DNA of 54,948 nucleotides from Bacteroidales bacterium (GCA_021371875.1 JAJFVH010000208.1:1-54948); one strand, 5' to 3'. Shown: positions 9,827-20,300, counted from the first letter of the stretch. Notes: a model not told the origin generated them from the letters alone. A program made the numbers and translations.

Positions 9827-10439
9827 AATGGTATCCTGTTTTAGTCGAACGGTCATTCTTAACCCAATAGGCTACGTATTGACGGTTCTGTTCGTAAGAT
9901 CGTTTGTAGTCTATGTATTTTTTGTCATACCCAATAGCCCTGTACAATTCCATTAAAAGAAAATCAACTAAAGCATCTGTTAGGTATTTCTTGATTTTTT
10001 CGTACGCAAGTGGATCAATTTGAATCTCATCATACATCTTGGCTGTGTAATCAAGCGTATATTGTTCTCTGGTATCCATGTTGAGCCATCGATAGATAAT
10101 GACACCAGGATGTTCCGTTGTATTGTATTCAAATATCTCTGGTGCATCTACTGTCGGCAATGTCATCCACCTTTGAAAAGGAGAAAAAATGGGCATAATA
10201 TCTTTGGTTCCCTTTTCAAGAAAATCATTCCAGATTCGCGCTCCTTCTCCATGTGCCTCTGAGAATAATTTTTGAGCAGCCGTATGTCCGGAAAAATAAG
10301 GGTCTGCCATAACAGTCAAAGAACTGTTTCTGGCCACCAACTTATAAATGTCGGCTATAGTAATGCTTAATTCTACGATAGGAACACCGTCAGGGTATAA
10401 ATGATCTTGTCCGGTATCTACGACTATTAGATTTGCCAT
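9813..10439 (-). CDS. Virion protein upstream of portal (connector or head-completion candidate)
   Basis: 208 aa, soluble, rich in Tyr and charged residues (for example YDKKYIDYKRSYEQNRQYVA near the C-terminus). It sits between a 154-aa virion gene and the portal gene, overlapping the portal start by 14 bp and lying 2 bp from the gene before it, so it is translationally coupled with them. A head-completion or tail-adaptor role is inferred from place only; no family recognised. Confidence 0.6.
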   Translation of the reverse strand: MANLIVVDTGQDHLYPDGVPIVELSITIADIYKLVARNSSLTVMADPYFSGHTAAQKLFSEAHGEGARIWNDFLEKGTKDIMPIFSPFQRWMTLPTVDAPEIFEYNTTEHPGVIIYRWLNMDTREQYTLDYTAKMYDEIQIDPLAYEKIKKYLTDALVDFLLMELYRAIGYDKKYIDYKRSYEQNRQYVAYWVKNDRSTKTGYHYAGV

Positions 10440-10441
10440 AA

Positions 10442-10906
10442 TTAATCATGTAAAAGATAAATGCATCCAGTTATGTCGTTAATCGTTTTTTGATAACGGT
10501 CATAAAAAAACTGAGCTTGGTCGTTGTTCTTTTTAATTTTTAACCACAAAAATGTAACATATAAGAATAAGGCATTCTTAACATCTTCGGTAAGTGTTTC
10601 CTTTAATGCCAAAGCCTGAGGCAATAACGGTGTTTCTTCCTTAAACCGATATGTTACATCAGTTGCAGTTTTTTGAAATGGAATTCCGCTAACATTTCCC
10701 TGCCTTGATACGAATGATTTAAGAACCTCCCGTGATGCCTCATCCATAAAATTAGTCAAGACATCTTCCTGATCCGGGCCTAATTCGTTGTTTACAATCA
10801 AGGGAATCCCTTCTTCACCAACAATAGCTGTTGACATATAAGAGGTTACAAGCCATGATTTGTAAGCCACAAGACTGGTAGTAATATTTATGGTTACATC
10901 TGCCAT
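10442..10906 (-). CDS. Hypothetical virion protein
   Basis: 154 aa, mainly alpha-helical, acidic N-terminal half and a C-terminal helix pair. No Cys cluster, signal peptide or clear membrane helix. It is packed between two other small virion genes with 0-2 bp gaps, which fits a connector or neck protein. Not recognised. Confidence 0.6.
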   Translation of the reverse strand: MADVTINITTSLVAYKSWLVTSYMSTAIVGEEGIPLIVNNELGPDQEDVLTNFMDEASREVLKSFVSRQGNVSGIPFQKTATDVTYRFKEETPLLPQALALKETLTEDVKNALFLYVTFLWLKIKKNNDQAQFFYDRYQKTINDITGCIYLLHD

Positions 10907-11242
10907 TTAATAATTTCCTTCCATTGACTCAATCCCTAGCTTTGGCCGGGTTTGTTCGGGTTTCTTTTCGTCGCAAAATTTGTTTGAGTCAACAAACTCT
11001 TTTTCGGTTACAACTTTTGGATAATTCGAATCTTCAGAGGCCATAATGTAACTTCCTTTCGGAATGGTCATGGTCATTTCCGTGTTGTTGTAATCGGTAA
11101 AAGTAATTTGTTTATCTTCTTCCATCCGAACAGCATAACCATCAAATTTCTTTTCGTATGGTTTGCCCTTTTCGGCAAGGATCTGCATTAACTGCTTGTC
11201 CTTGCCGTCGTCCATTTTTGATACTACTTCTGGATTGATCAT
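10907..11242 (-). CDS. Hypothetical small virion protein
   Basis: 111 aa. An in-frame Met at 11272 exists, but the start at 11242 (MINPEVVSKMDDGKDK) avoids overlap with the tiny gene at 11254-11346. It is acidic/basic mixed with a beta segment (ITFTDYNNTEMTMTIPKGSY) and a Pro-rich C-terminus. It lies directly before the 154-aa gene with no gap. A capsid decoration or connector role is possible; there is no direct evidence. Confidence 0.6.
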   Translation of the reverse strand: MINPEVVSKMDDGKDKQLMQILAEKGKPYEKKFDGYAVRMEEDKQITFTDYNNTEMTMTIPKGSYIMASEDSNYPKVVTEKEFVDSNKFCDEKKPEQTRPKLGIESMEGNY

Positions 11243-11253
11243 TTGAATAAAAA

Positions 11254-11346
11254 TTAAGCGATTGTTTTCCAAACAAGAACTACCTTTCCAGATGCAGTCA
11301 GGTTGCCTGTCAAAACATTGTCTTTGTTTAATCTTACGAGTTCCAT
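11254..11346 (-). CDS. Very small protein (30 aa) in virion operon
   Basis: Frame with ATG at 11346 and TAA at 11254, encoding a 30-aa peptide that begins MELVRLNKDNVLTGNLTAS and ends in a hydrophobic segment. It fits exactly between the genes ending at 11368 and starting at 11242, which leaves no other content for this gap. Similar short open frames occur between capsid-side genes in related phages as far as I recall. Coding status is plausible but unproven. Confidence 0.4.
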   Translation of the reverse strand: MELVRLNKDNVLTGNLTASGKVVLVWKTIA

Positions 11347-11367
11347 AATACTTGTTTTAAATTATTA

Positions 11368-12042
11368 CTATTCGTGTTGTTCAATCGATTTTAATGCTTC
11401 CTGACCTTGTATTTCACCTTCCTGTAATCTTCCTTTTATTACATTAAGTTCAGATGCAAGGGCGCGGGTAATTTTTTCAAAAAGTTCATCAGGCCAACTA
11501 TTTCCAGAGTCATTGGGGTAGTTATTAAACGAAACATATTCGAATTTACTTACCGTTTTAGCATCAGTTGGACTTACCGAAAAACATTCAATTCTAAATG
11601 TTCTATTTGCGCCGGTAGAAATATCCGATACAGCCACAACTGGATTTTGTTTTCCTCCCCTAGTAAATGGGTTGTTTTGTGTTGAATATTCAGGAGAATC
11701 AATTAAAATGTATGAAGTGACAGGTATTGCCCACACGGTTAATTGTAGGCTTACCAATTCCCAAAAATCATCAGGAGAAATAAACACAACCTTTTGCTTT
11801 GTATATGCCGATTGTGATTCTCCGGTGGATAATGTATCAAGTGAAAGCGAGGCGGTTTTTACAAGGTATTTTTTAAGCTCAAACGGAAGTTCTTTGATGA
11901 GATTTCTGGCTACCTCTGGAAGTATTTCTTTAGCCATATCCGTAAGAGACATTTCAGTACTTGCAGCATCTTCGATGTCTGTTATTCTTTCATCGATAAG
12001 GGTTAATGCTCTAGTGATAATATCTGTTGCAGTCTTGGCCAT
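11368..12042 (-). CDS. Head-tail connector-like protein (P22 gp4-like candidate)
   Basis: 224 aa. Opens with ATDIITRALTLIDERITDIE, the start style of ring-forming adaptor proteins that bind below the portal (tail accessory factor or gp4 type), then helix-rich N-terminal half and a beta-rich C-terminal half with WPDELFEKITRALASEL. Position two genes downstream of the capsid gene and upstream of the portal fits. The family assignment is by pattern and position, without a search. Confidence 0.55.
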   Translation of the reverse strand: MAKTATDIITRALTLIDERITDIEDAASTEMSLTDMAKEILPEVARNLIKELPFELKKYLVKTASLSLDTLSTGESQSAYTKQKVVFISPDDFWELVSLQLTVWAIPVTSYILIDSPEYSTQNNPFTRGGKQNPVVAVSDISTGANRTFRIECFSVSPTDAKTVSKFEYVSFNNYPNDSGNSWPDELFEKITRALASELNVIKGRLQEGEIQGQEALKSIEQHE

Positions 12043-12059
12043 AATAAGATTTTTTTTAA

Positions 12060-12087
12060 ATAAGGGCAGCTAATTTACCGCCCTTAT
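12060..12087 (-). terminator. Hairpin between head genes (terminator or processing site)
   Basis: An 8-bp perfect stem ATAAGGGC/GCCCTTAT with a 12-nt loop sits directly downstream of the 266-aa gene (stop at 12094) and upstream of the next start. On the minus strand it is followed by TTTAAA rather than a long T tract, so it may only partly stop transcription and lower expression of later genes relative to capsid genes. Confidence 0.45.
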
Positions 12088-12093
12088 AATTAT

Positions 12094-12894
12094 TTATTTT
12101 TCCAACTGAGCCTTGATCCATCCAAAATCATTGGCTTTCATATTTGGAACTTTCTTCCCTAATTTTGCGAAATATTCCGCATGTAGGGTTTCTTTTTCGT
12201 TTGCTGGCGTTGGAGTATTGTCTTCAGGAACTTCTACTTCAGCCTCTTTTCTTTCTGCCTCAATAGTTCTGTCAGCGATGTATTTTTCTGCATCGAAACT
12301 TGGATTAGATAAACCATCCAAGAAAGCCGGGTCGTTCCAAACAATGGCCGGAACAGGCTTGCCGAATTGATCAGCATAAAAATCTCTGGCATCTTGTTTT
12401 TGCTGTTCAATTTCTGCTCCAATGTCTTTCTTTTCAAAAATAATAGGAGTAGGTGCGCTTTCGGGTTGTTTCTTGCCAAGTTTAAGCTCCATAAACAGTT
12501 CCAATTCTTTTTTTAGTACGGCAGCGGGCTTGCTTGCATCAAATGTTGCAATTCCGGCATTTTCAAATAGGCTCTTTAATCCCATTTTTTCAACATCTTC
12601 TTCAGTAATAAGAAGAGTTGCAGTTTTTTTCAATCCTTTTTCATCGCCTTTTTCGTAAAAATCCTTGCCATAGGCAGAATTTGAATACAAAGCAGCAAGA
12701 ACGACAGGATCGTTTGTTGTGAACTCGGCGGCAACGCTTCTTCCGTTGGTATGACGAACCTCTTTATGTACCAAATGTTCGGTTGTAAAAGGAACCCATC
12801 TTTCGGTGAGCACTCCCTTTCCATCTTTTACGAAGATTTTTACTTGCCTTCTGAATGTCCGTTTGTTGTCTAACACAAATGTTTTACGTTCCAT
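12094..12894 (-). CDS. Hypothetical head-associated protein
   Basis: 266 aa. N-terminal basic beta-like part (TFRRQVKIFVKDGKGV), then a long acidic helical part with Pro/Ala/Glu linkers (EVEVPEDNTPTPANEKE) and a C-terminal KVPNMKANDFGWIKAQLEK end. It lies immediately after the major capsid gene, separated from it by a terminator. A head-decoration or head-tail joining role is inferred from position only. Confidence 0.6.
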   Translation of the reverse strand: MERKTFVLDNKRTFRRQVKIFVKDGKGVLTERWVPFTTEHLVHKEVRHTNGRSVAAEFTTNDPVVLAALYSNSAYGKDFYEKGDEKGLKKTATLLITEEDVEKMGLKSLFENAGIATFDASKPAAVLKKELELFMELKLGKKQPESAPTPIIFEKKDIGAEIEQQKQDARDFYADQFGKPVPAIVWNDPAFLDGLSNPSFDAEKYIADRTIEAERKEAEVEVPEDNTPTPANEKETLHAEYFAKLGKKVPNMKANDFGWIKAQLEK

Positions 12895-12932
12895 AATTAA
12901 ATTGTATTGATTAATAAAAAGTTTTTGTATTT

Positions 12933-12964
12933 AAAAAGGGGAGGACAGGCAAACTGCCCTCCCC
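12933..12964 (-). terminator. Rho-independent terminator after capsid gene
   Basis: GGGGAGG/CCTCCCC 7-bp stem plus an inner CAG/CTG extension and 5-nt loop; on the minus strand it is followed by TTTTT. It lies 21 bp downstream of the capsid gene stop. It would make the scaffold-capsid pair a strong transcript with limited readthrough into the rest of the virion genes. Confidence 0.8.
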
Positions 12965-12985
12965 GATCTTAACTACCAGTAAACA

Positions 12986-14485
12986 CTATGCTTTGACAAC
13001 AAGCACAAAATGAGTATCAATGTTCCTAACTACAAGGCCACAGGTTTCAAGCATATCGATAGACTGAGCGTCAGATTCACGAAGTTTCAATAAATCGGTA
13101 TTCGTCTGTTTAAATGGTTGGAATACAAATTTATCAATGAACTGCATGTCTAACAAGAAGCCTCTATTGATATACTCTGTCTGGTCAAGTAAGGGAGCAT
13201 ACATAGTGTTGATTGTTCCGAAGAACGAGTATAATACGGTAAAAGAAAGTCCGTAAACAGTATCGTAATCTTTCTGTACAAAACGAGTTGAATCGCTCAT
13301 TACGCCTTTATTAAGCGAACTGATCAGGTCACTTCCGGCATACAGATAACGGGTATCAGAACCATTGTTGCCTACGCGCATTTGTTTAGTGAAGTCAACA
13401 ATGTTAGCTTCGGTAATAGTAGTATTTCCACCACCGGTTCCGTATTCAATTTGTTGATCAATGTAATGAGTTAATCCACCAGTTGTATAAATGGTTTCTG
13501 TTCCACCGCCAGGTTTAGTTGAACTGAATTTAGAACGAAGTCCAAACATAAACGCAAATTCCTGACCGTAGCGGAAATCCTGTAATGCTAAATTGGTTAC
13601 CATGCTGAAAGAGTAGTTGGTAAACAACTGAGTCATCATCAACCAGTTTGAGTAAACTACTGAAGTAATGAATTTCTGAGCATAGTTGTAATCACTTACA
13701 GGAGATTGAGAAACCATATCGTTTTTAACTCCCAATTCAGGATGAGCAGTTCCGGTTCTGGTAATACGGGTATTATCAGGAATGGCGGGAATAAGACCAG
13801 CACCATCGGCTGAAGTTGAAATAACAGAAAGAGTATTATTGCCTGTATTTACACTTTCAACGAAAAGAATACATTCGTCACCATTTGCATAATTTACACC
13901 CTGAACCTTAACACCACAATAGCGAGTCCACATTTTAGGATTGGCTACAGTAAGAGTTGCAGAAGTAGCACCTCCAGCAATAGCTTCAGTCATGGAATCC
14001 TGGAAAGGAATAACGGCAATTTCGCCCCAATTTAATTTATAGTTTTTTACAGATTCAGTATCACCAAACTGTTTGTAATTGGTCATCACGTCCTGATTAA
14101 CGGCATATTTAGTATTGAAACGACTTTCACCTTTATCGGTCTGGATAAGAATATCGTTATAAGTACCTGTTGCCGACTGAGCTTTAGCCAAACCACGAAC
14201 ACCGTCCAAAACCTTTTGAGTCAGGAATGTCGAAATTGGAAAGTTTGCAGGAGATACCAACACTAAAATTTCTAACCACGCAGGAGCGATCATTTCAGCC
14301 GCATTGCCTTCGAAGGTTGCCAAATCGCTAATGTCATTAAAAATGTCACTAGCAGCAGCAGTACCCTGTCCGGGCGCGATAGAAGCATTGAGAGAAAAAG
14401 GAGATAAGCCATTAGAAATGGCCTCAGGAGTAGTTGCAAGAATAGAGCAAACTACCGAAAGCATGAATTTCAAAAAGGTTTTCAT
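12986..14485 (-). CDS. Major capsid protein
   Basis: 499 aa, the size of capsid proteins in crAss-like and related Bacteroidota phages. It directly follows a scaffold-like gene, is followed by a strong terminator and precedes connector and portal genes, the classical head order. Content is mixed alpha/beta with an LKLNWGEI-like strand region and long loops (GGATSATLTVANPKMW). Unusual point: the N-terminus (KTFLKFMLSVVCSILATTPEA) is hydrophobic and shaped like a signal peptide, perhaps a removable N-arm. HK97-type fold is expected but not visible from sequence alone. Confidence 0.75.
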   Translation of the reverse strand: MKTFLKFMLSVVCSILATTPEAISNGLSPFSLNASIAPGQGTAAASDIFNDISDLATFEGNAAEMIAPAWLEILVLVSPANFPISTFLTQKVLDGVRGLAKAQSATGTYNDILIQTDKGESRFNTKYAVNQDVMTNYKQFGDTESVKNYKLNWGEIAVIPFQDSMTEAIAGGATSATLTVANPKMWTRYCGVKVQGVNYANGDECILFVESVNTGNNTLSVISTSADGAGLIPAIPDNTRITRTGTAHPELGVKNDMVSQSPVSDYNYAQKFITSVVYSNWLMMTQLFTNYSFSMVTNLALQDFRYGQEFAFMFGLRSKFSSTKPGGGTETIYTTGGLTHYIDQQIEYGTGGGNTTITEANIVDFTKQMRVGNNGSDTRYLYAGSDLISSLNKGVMSDSTRFVQKDYDTVYGLSFTVLYSFFGTINTMYAPLLDQTEYINRGFLLDMQFIDKFVFQPFKQTNTDLLKLRESDAQSIDMLETCGLVVRNIDTHFVLVVKA

Positions 14486-14514
14486 AGTAATGTATTTGTT
14501 TTTGATTGTTGATT

Positions 14515-15378
14515 TTACTTAAAAGCTTGTCTTTTACGTTTCCCGATTTCTGTAACATCAGTTCCGGTGTACATATTCTGAGCCATAGATTCAAGAGAAT
14601 TTTTAGGAGCGGCATTAGTCGCTGGCTTTGATGCACCAGCCATTGATTCCTGCATAGATGCTTTATCTGGTAAAACAGTTTTAACAGGCTCGGCCGGAAG
14701 CTTTGATTTCATCATTTCCATATCTTCGTCGTACCTTTCTATTTTATCAATCTTAGACACTTCTTCTTTGGAAATAAACCCGTCTGCAAACACATTCATC
14801 AACATCTTAATGGTTGAATAAAGTCTTTGCTTTTCTTTGTCACCATAACCATTTTCGGCACAATATTCATCAATGGCCTGTTTTGTTTTCTCAAAATTGC
14901 CATACAATTTTTCTTCTGCTTCGTTTTCCTCTTTTTCTTTTGAAACGCGGTCTTTAACGGCATTTTGAACATCTTCATAGCCTTCTTCGTCGGCGATTTC
15001 CTGAAGTTCTTCCATTGGTACGTTCCGGGCTATTGCAACCAGCAAAGATGGCGTTTGTCCATCCTGACGCTGATCAAGCATATCATCCAAAACATCTTTA
15101 AATAGAGGATCTTCAAACGCATCGCGTAGAGTAACCATTTTTTCCACAAGGAATTTTACTGAACCATGAAGTTCATCGGGGATTGATTTAATGCCACCAT
15201 TGCCTCCTGAGATTTGATCCACTTCATTGAGGATCATTAACACATTGTCAATGTCCGTTTTGTCGGGGAGCTGTGAAGCCTCACTCTTTTCAGATGCTTC
15301 ATTTGGGTTTTCTTCAGAGGACTTTGCCGGAGCAATTACCTTTTCCTCAACTTTTTGTTCCTTTGTTTCTGTTGCCAT
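14515..15378 (-). CDS. Scaffolding-like protein
   Basis: 287 aa, very acidic and almost entirely alpha-helical/coiled coil: a Lys/Glu/Ser-rich N-terminus (VEEKVIAPAKSSEENPNEAS), an acidic middle with MLDQRQDGQTPSLL and EADEEGYEDVQNAV-type segments, and a small basic tail (IGKRKRQAFK) of the kind that binds capsid subunits. It is the first gene of the minus-strand virion operon, 29 bp before the capsid gene, the normal place for a scaffold. A prohead-core role is inferred. Confidence 0.7.
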   Translation of the reverse strand: MATETKEQKVEEKVIAPAKSSEENPNEASEKSEASQLPDKTDIDNVLMILNEVDQISGGNGGIKSIPDELHGSVKFLVEKMVTLRDAFEDPLFKDVLDDMLDQRQDGQTPSLLVAIARNVPMEELQEIADEEGYEDVQNAVKDRVSKEKEENEAEEKLYGNFEKTKQAIDEYCAENGYGDKEKQRLYSTIKMLMNVFADGFISKEEVSKIDKIERYDEDMEMMKSKLPAEPVKTVLPDKASMQESMAGASKPATNAAPKNSLESMAQNMYTGTDVTEIGKRKRQAFK

Positions 15379-15564
15379 GACGTTAATTTTTTGATTTCAC
15401 TTATTAATCATAGCAAAGAAATAATACATTATTTTTTATCATCCAACTTTTTGTGTTATAGTGGTTATATTTTATGATATTGAAGTCATAAATTATGACC
15501 ACTATATGCTTATATATTAATTCAATAAAACAACGCCTTTTACCTTTGAAAATAAAAATAGGAT
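15379..15564. promoter_or_regulatory. Divergent control region between the two virion operons
   Basis: This gap separates minus-strand head genes from plus-strand virion genes. It contains an inverted repeat at about 15461-15508 (ATAGTGGTTATATTTTATGA and its near complement, 18 of 20 matching, 8-nt spacer). A Bacteroidota -7 box TACCTTTG at 15541-15548 lies 17 bp before the plus-strand start at 15565, giving a very short leader; a good -33 box is not seen. The repeat could be an operator controlling both directions. Confidence 0.55.
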
Positions 15565-16107
15565 ATGAAACTATTAAAACTTATCTGGAAGGTGTTTGTA
15601 AATGCCTATTTCACAAGCGCAGACCCTAATCTTTTTGGAGCCACAAAAAGAAGAAAAGCCAAACAAAACATTGCAAATGAATACAAAGCCATGGCTCAGG
15701 ATACTGAAGGGCAGATTCAGGATGTTATGTCTCAAAACCCATTTGAAAGCGCCGGAGCAAAGGCAGCAATGGCAAAAGCTTCTTTTGGTGCAAAGCAAAT
15801 GCAAAACCGAATGTTTAACACTATGGGAGCCGGAGCAACGCCAGAGGCTATGGTAGCTATGCAGGGAGCAACCAACCAAGCACTTGGGAGCACAGCCGGA
15901 AATATCGCAGCAGGAGCAGAAGCCAACAAAGAAAATAAGATCAACAACCTCAATAGCCTTAAAACCCAACAAATGGGAATGTATGGAGAACAATCAAACG
16001 CAGCCGAAGCCGAAAGAGGTTCTGGATGGAATACTTTGTTCGAGGGTATTAAAGCCGTAGGAAGCCTTGCCAGCGGTGCCGGACAAGCAGCAGGAGCATT
16101 ACTTTAA
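15565..16107 (+). CDS. Small internal-virion-like protein
   Basis: 180 aa, Ala/Gly/Met/Gln-rich with long helices and a C-terminal small-residue hydrophobic tail (GIKAVGSLASGAGQAAGALL). Such Gly/Ala helical proteins next to larger lytic or membrane-acting virion proteins resemble the T7 gp14 type ejection proteins. First gene of the plus-strand virion operon, right behind the TACCTTTG box. Function inferred from composition and position. Confidence 0.6.
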   Translation: MKLLKLIWKVFVNAYFTSADPNLFGATKRRKAKQNIANEYKAMAQDTEGQIQDVMSQNPFESAGAKAAMAKASFGAKQMQNRMFNTMGAGATPEAMVAMQGATNQALGSTAGNIAAGAEANKENKINNLNSLKTQQMGMYGEQSNAAEAERGSGWNTLFEGIKAVGSLASGAGQAAGALL

Positions 16108-16126
16108 TTGTAAAACATTCCAGAAA

Positions 16127-17281
16127 ATGGCAACTGAAAAAGATAAACTTCCAACACAAGCGCAAATTGATGCTGAAAAGTCTGAAAAAATAAATCAGAC
16201 CAAATCAATACAACCAAATAAGGCCGACATTAAAGAGCCTTCCTTGTCGCCAGAAGAGCTTAAAAATATTTCTCCAGCCAATACTAAAACGCCAAAAGAA
16301 AGCAACCGTCAGTATGGGAAAAAAGTTCAGGACTTTAATGCTGTTATTGATCTTGCAAAATCTAAAGGTGTAGATGTTGACAATTTGGGGAAAACAGAAT
16401 TGCTTGATTCTGACAAACAAAAAATCACAGAAGCCGTCAAAGCTGCATATCCAGGAGAAGTTGCAAGAGGAGTTGAAAATCTTTCAAAAGCTTACGTTGC
16501 CCCAAAACCCGAAAGTGTTCCAAAGATCGATATGAAGAAGCAAATGGATCTGGAGCGTCAGAAAAGAAAAATAAAATGGGCTGATGCTTTATATGCTTTT
16601 GGAGAAGGAGTACAAGGAAGAACGGCCAATCCTGAAAACTTTGCACAAAACAGGATTAAGCGCAAACAAGATCAAGAGTTTCAAGATTATAAAGATGTCA
16701 TTAGCCGAAACGCAGCATCCAAATATGCTTACGAAAACAAAACCAGAAGCGAATTAATGAATTGGGCTGATGAACAATCAAAGAACGAAGCATTAAGCGC
16801 AAGAGAACGTGAAAAGTTTGCTGAAATGAAACGTCAATTTGAAGTAACGGCAGCAGAAAATAAAAGATACCATACTGGTATGATAAATAAAAAATCTGGC
16901 GAAGGAGATAAAGCCAATAGGCCAGTAAGAATTAAGACTTCTAAGCAAACCTACGAATTAAAGCCAGAGGAAGCCGCTTTTTTAGCCAGGGAAGCAAAAA
17001 AGAAAGCATCACTAATTGCCGATAAATACCCGCAATTTTGGGTTAAGACTCAAAAGACTGATAAATATAGAAAGCCAATTGGAGAACCATCTTATACTCT
17101 AAGGCCGGAAGTTTCAGACAATGATTTAGCCGCAGCAGTTCTCGAAGAACAGGAAGATCTGCAATTCAAACAATTCGAAAAATCAAAAGAAAACATTCTG
17201 GAAAATTACAAACAGAGCGGAGAATTAAATCCAGAACAACCAACGAAAGCCAAAGCAGACCCGCTAGGATTAGGAATTTAA
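16127..17281 (+). CDS. Internal-virion-like coiled-coil protein
   Basis: 384 aa. Start taken at 16127 (MATEKDKLPTQAQIDAEKSE), after the upstream gene stop at 16107; an earlier in-frame Met would overlap that gene. Highly charged, Lys/Glu/Gln-rich helices (for example RERKFAEMK-type stretches around residues 210-250), no membrane segment. It lies between the small Gly/Ala protein and the giant polyvalent protein, 20 bp from each, so it is likely packaged in the virion and ejected with DNA. Family not recognised. Confidence 0.6.
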   Translation: MATEKDKLPTQAQIDAEKSEKINQTKSIQPNKADIKEPSLSPEELKNISPANTKTPKESNRQYGKKVQDFNAVIDLAKSKGVDVDNLGKTELLDSDKQKITEAVKAAYPGEVARGVENLSKAYVAPKPESVPKIDMKKQMDLERQKRKIKWADALYAFGEGVQGRTANPENFAQNRIKRKQDQEFQDYKDVISRNAASKYAYENKTRSELMNWADEQSKNEALSAREREKFAEMKRQFEVTAAENKRYHTGMINKKSGEGDKANRPVRIKTSKQTYELKPEEAAFLAREAKKKASLIADKYPQFWVKTQKTDKYRKPIGEPSYTLRPEVSDNDLAAAVLEEQEDLQFKQFEKSKENILENYKQSGELNPEQPTKAKADPLGLGI

Positions 17282-17301
17282 TTACATAAGAAAATAATAA
17301 C

Positions 17302-20300
17302 ATGGCAGATTTATCACAAGCCCCTGTTACCACTACTATTGAGGAACAGCCCAAAATTAGTGTTCAAGAGTTTTCAAAAAAAGTTAAAGAAAAATATCCA
17401 GACTACGCCGATGTAGATGATGTTGTTCTTGCTCAAAAGATGGTTGAAAAATACCCCGAATACAAAGAAAGGGTACAGTTCGATAAAACACTCCCCGAAA
17501 CTACAATTCAAAAACAACAAGAACAGGTCCGGCCTCAACAGCCCTTAACCTTTATGCAAAAACAGTTACGTGAAAGGTTTCCTGAAAATTATAAGGATGA
17601 AGTTAAGCCAGAAGCAGCAGCACTGATTCAACCTCCTAAAGAATTGTCGACTATTGATAAGTTGAAAGTTGATTATATCAACAGGACAAGAGGCGAAGAG
17701 TTCGCAGCAAAAAAGCAAAAAGAACTCGAATCTACAGAGCCATCATTTATAAGTAAATTAGGCAAGGTTACAGGAAATGAATTTATGCTTGGGACAAATC
17801 AGCTTAATTCATGGATAGCAGATGCGCCGGGATTTATTTATGATTTAGCCGGAGCGCCATTCCGGGCAGCAGGATTAAATGTACCAACATCAAAAGACTT
17901 TAAAAATACACCACTTACAGATGTTTCAACATATTATAAAGATCAATCTAAATTATACGAAGACAAGGTTAAAGAAATCAATCCAGAAAGAGATAAAGGG
18001 ATCACCGATTCATTCAAGAATGGAGATATTGAAACAGGATTTTTAAACCTTGCCGGAAGCATATCGGAAAGCATGCCAGCTTCACTTGCCATGATTTTAT
18101 CTGGTGGAGAGACTTTGCCAATGATCCTTGGTGGTGGTGCAATATTTGGAGCTGGGAAAGCCCAAGAAATTGATGAAAACGCACCAGAAATGAATTACGA
18201 CAAAGGCAGATTAGTTGCTGCCATAAACGGAACATTAGAAGGCGTATTTGAAACTTACCTTGGTTCTGGTGCTGTTGCAAAATCTCTTTCAAATATTATC
18301 AAGAAAGAAGGGACAGAAGTCGCAAAAGATCAGGTAAAGAAATCGCTCCGTACCGTATTCACGGATATGCTCACTAAAAGCCCGTGGCTTGCACCGCTTG
18401 GAGAAGGATTTGAAGAAGTCGGAACACAACTTGCTCAAAATGCTGTTGATAAATATTCTGGATATAAACCCGATCTTGATTTAATGTCAGGAGTTGGGGA
18501 TTCATTCTTGGCCGGTGCCGGAATGGGAGGTATTCATGGAGCAACAATTGGTCTTGCCAAAGCAGCTATGAAAGAAAGTGGCATCAATCCAGAAGAAATT
18601 CAACAGCCCAAACCTACCATTACCACAGCCACAGTCGAAGGACAACAATATACGGTAAACAATCCTGAAGAACTTGGCAAGGGAGGTTCAGCCATATTCA
18701 TTACAGCCGAAGATGGAACGGTAAAGGCAGTCAATAACCTTAAACTAAATGATGTTGTTACCCAAACACCGGAAGAAATTGAATTGGCCAGTCAACAGGC
18801 AGTTGAACAACAGGCCTTAATGCAAGGTATTGATCCGAACGCACAGGTGATAGGTGACGAAACAAACAACTTTGGTAATGGTCAGGTAAGAATAGTTGAG
18901 TTCAACAACGGACAATCAAAAATATTCACTCCCGACGGACAAGAACACGTTGTAAATAATGAGGAAGAAACAAGCGCATTTCTTGATAAATTATTTTCAG
19001 GCGAACAAGTTGTTGACCAAACACAACCGGAAGCAGCAGGAGTCCAAAAACCATCAAGAAAAGTCATTTCTCAGAAGTTTGGAGGAACAACTATCGACAT
19101 AGCAGAAGATGAAGGATTCGATGAGGTTATTCCAAATGATAAGGTAACGCTTGATAAAGCACTACCGGCACTTGAAAAGAAATTTAAAGGAAACGAGAAC
19201 TTTGAACTTCAAGTTGAAAAGGAAGAAATCGAAGAACCTGGAGAAACCAAATACGACAAGCCAATTAAAAAAGTTGTTGTTAAAAGCATAAGGATTGTTC
19301 CAAAAAAAGCAAACATTTCAGAAAATCAAATTGAAAATATTTCCGAAACACAAAATCAACCTATTGAGCAACAGCAAATTGAGAATATTGAAACTGAAAA
19401 TAATCAACAAATAATTCAACAAAATGAAAAACCTGTTGAAAATGTTATCCAAACTGCCGGACAAATTAACCAGTTGCAAGGAGAAAATACCCCACAGGCG
19501 CAACAAGGGCAAGGAAACGAAAAAGGACTGGAAGAAAATGTAAGCGATAGGTCTAGTTATGGAAATATGGCGGCAGATTATTTGCTTACTGCCGGCACTG
19601 GTTCAATATTAAGTTCAGATTATTTCATTCAGGGTTTGTCTGGTGTATTTACTCATGCCGGATCAAAGATTGATGCGATAAGAAAGAAATATTTCAATGA
19701 GTTTACCACTTCTGAATTTGGTGATGTTAAGAACTTTACTGGAACAGAACTTTACAACAAGATTATTTCAGAAATACGAGATGCTGTAAATAGTTCTTAT
19801 GGCAATAATACTGAAATACAAGATATATTTAATCAGATAATAAATCATCCTACCGGACTGCCTTACAAATTAGGGCAGCAAATAAATATACGGATGGATG
19901 AATTAAATAGCGTAGAACAAAACATTCAAGCGGTTCCTCCGGTAGTAGTCGAATCATTTACGCCAGAGGATTCTGCGCCTCTTGTTAATGAGACGACCAA
20001 AACTGAAACACCACTAAATACAGAACAAAATGCCACTAAAGAAGGGAAAATCCAGAAAAACAATCGCCGAGAACATCCAAACGGAAATAGAGAACGGCAG
20101 ACAGAGAGACCGAGCGATAGCAATCGCGTTGAGTCAGGCAGGGAAATCCAAAAAGAAATAACTGAACCTCAAAAAGTATCATTTACTTACCTTGATGGCT
20201 CAGATCATACTGGAGAAGTAATAGGAGAAACCAAAGACGGTAAGCTTCGGATTAAGGCCGAAGATGGCCTTGTTTATCGTATTCCAAAAGATAAAGTAAA

